Source: Actinomycetales bacterium
GTDB lineage: Bacteria; Actinomycetota; Actinomycetes; Actinomycetales; Dermabacteraceae
Length of the DNA: 5,640 nucleotides
NCBI GenBank assembly: GCA_012799425.1
Contig: JAAZLF010000465.1
Location: 1-5,640 of the forward strand
Direction: 5' to 3'
Shown: positions 4,839-5,640 of the stretch, one piece after another
Layout: each line of letters opens with the position of its first letter
How positions within the stretch are numbered: the first letter of the stretch is position 1
Made by a program: the position numbers and the translations under genes
Notes under the pieces: generated by a model
What the model saw: only the letters and a program-made list of their open reading frames with translations
What the model was told of the DNA's origin: nothing
Databases searched by the model: none

Positions 4839-5640
4839 ATGACGAGCACCCTGATCACCGGCATCTCCGAGCTGTGGACCCTCGATCCTGCGCTCGATGA
4901 CCCCGCCCGCCCCGGCGGGGTCGCCGAGCAGCAGGTGCGCCGCGACGCGGCCCTGGTCATCGAGGACGGCAGGATCGCCTGGACCGGGCCCGCCGCGCAG
5001 GCGCCGTCGGCCGATGCGAGCGAGGACCTCGGTGGCCGGGCCGTGCTGCCCGGCTGGGTGGACTCCCACTCCCACCTGATCTTCGACGGCGATCGTGCTG
5101 CGGAGTTCGAGGCCCGCATGGCAGGCCGCGGCTACCGGGCCGGCGGCATTGGCGTGACCACCGACGCCACCCGCGCCGCCTCCCCGCAGCGCCTGGCCGC
5201 GCTGGTGCGCGCCCGGATCGCCGAGGCCGTCGCCGGTGGCACCACCACCCTCGAGACCAAGACCGGCTATGGCCTCACGCTCGAGCACGAGCTCGAGGCC
5301 GCGCGGCTGATCTTCGAGCTGGTCGCGGCGGGCGAACTGGACGAGGGCACCTTCCTGGGTGCCCACCTGGTGCCCGGCGAGTTCACCGACCGCGCCGAGG
5401 AGTACGTCGACCTGGTCGTCGGGGAGATGCTCGCCGCGGTCGCGCCGTATGTGCGCTGGATCGACGTGTTCTGCGAGGAGGGCGCCTTCGACATCGCCCA
5501 GTCCGAGCGGGTGCTGCGCGCCGGGGCGGCGGCGGGCCTGGGGCTGCGCGTGCATGGGAACCAGCTGGGCCGCTCGGGCGGCGTGGAGCTCGCCGCGGCG
5601 CTGGGTGCTGCGAGCGTGGACCACGTCAACCATCTCGCCC
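4839..5640 (+). CDS. hutI: Imidazolonepropionase, 3' end beyond the window
   Basis: Third step of histidine breakdown: this metal-dependent amidohydrolase opens the ring of 4-imidazolone-5-propanoate to give N-formimidoyl-L-glutamate, using HutU's product. 267 residues are visible of an expected 390-410. Landmarks are the amidohydrolase metal motif His77-x-His79 in DSHSHLIFDGDR with Arg86, the family-typical EFEARMAGRGY, the substrate-pocket segment KTGYGL (Lys141, Tyr144), His176 in GAHLVPGEF, the DVFCEEGAF segment (Glu213, Glu214), metal ligand His239 in RVHGNQ and His262 in VDHVNHL. The catalytic aspartate region lies beyond the edge. There is no Shine-Dalgarno sequence before the ATG at 4839, consistent with a leaderless message. 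It has its own operator and promoter, so it does not depend on readthrough from the protease gene. Confidence 0.95.
   Translation, partial: MTSTLITGISELWTLDPALDDPARPGGVAEQQVRRDAALVIEDGRIAWTGPAAQAPSADASEDLGGRAVLPGWVDSHSHLIFDGDRAAEFEARMAGRGYRAGGIGVTTDATRAASPQRLAALVRARIAEAVAGGTTTLETKTGYGLTLEHELEAARLIFELVAAGELDEGTFLGAHLVPGEFTDRAEEYVDLVVGEMLAAVAPYVRWIDVFCEEGAFDIAQSERVLRAGAAAGLGLRVHGNQLGRSGGVELAAALGAASVDHVNHLA

Noticed and set aside
4650..5633. Minus-strand open frame (327 codons) over hutI
   Set aside because: It is antisense to clear HutI motifs and to the end of the protease gene, with no domain of its own.
1..5640. CRISPR array, tRNA/rRNA genes, insertion sequence or attachment sites
   Set aside because: I saw no regularly spaced repeats, RNA-gene motifs, transposase or integrase motifs, or terminal repeats around the accessory block.

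Overview
The window is GC-rich, densely coding DNA that looks like a high-GC actinobacterium. Points for this are codon third positions dominated by G/C, an IclR regulator, a WXG100-type protein and a leaderless-type promoter. A Brachybacterium-like or other Micrococcales host is my impression only; nothing in the sequence fixes the genus. The core is part of a histidine-utilisation (hut) cluster.

Layout: (1) 1-782 (+) is the 3' part of an IclR-family regulator, cut by the window edge. (2) A strong 17-bp hairpin at 797-839 follows it, then a regulatory leader with a perfect GTCCGG-N4-CCGGAC palindrome and a proposed promoter. (3) 1020-2702 (+) is hutU (urocanate hydratase, 560 aa). (4) 2735-3241 (-) is a small secreted lipoprotein, convergent with hutU. 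(5) A 177-nt divergent intergenic region holds an 8-bp hairpin and two short tandem repeats. (6) 3419-3724 (+) is an unrecognised 101-aa protein, overlapping by 4 nt (7) 3721-4755 (+), a WXG100-like domain fused through an acidic linker to a calpain-type (C2) cysteine protease. (8) An 83-nt gap carries a second copy of the palindrome and a leaderless-type promoter. (9) 4839-5640 (+) is the 5' part of hutI (imidazolonepropionase), running off the window. No gene-free stretch exceeds 300 bases.

How it fits together: HutU makes 4-imidazolone-5-propanoate from urocanate, and HutI opens its ring to N-formimidoyl-glutamate. The two genes are separated by a roughly 2-kb block unrelated to histidine breakdown, yet both carry the same operator-like palindrome at the same distance from a proposed promoter. 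The simplest reading is a small hut regulon driven by the neighbouring IclR protein, which can keep working with an insertion in the middle because hutI has its own switch. The inserted block looks like a type VII secretion-type protease effector with a coupled small partner and a divergent surface lipoprotein. The mature part of that lipoprotein resembles a chagasin-like (I42) cysteine-protease inhibitor, which raises the possibility of a protease/inhibitor pair. That last step is a hypothesis.
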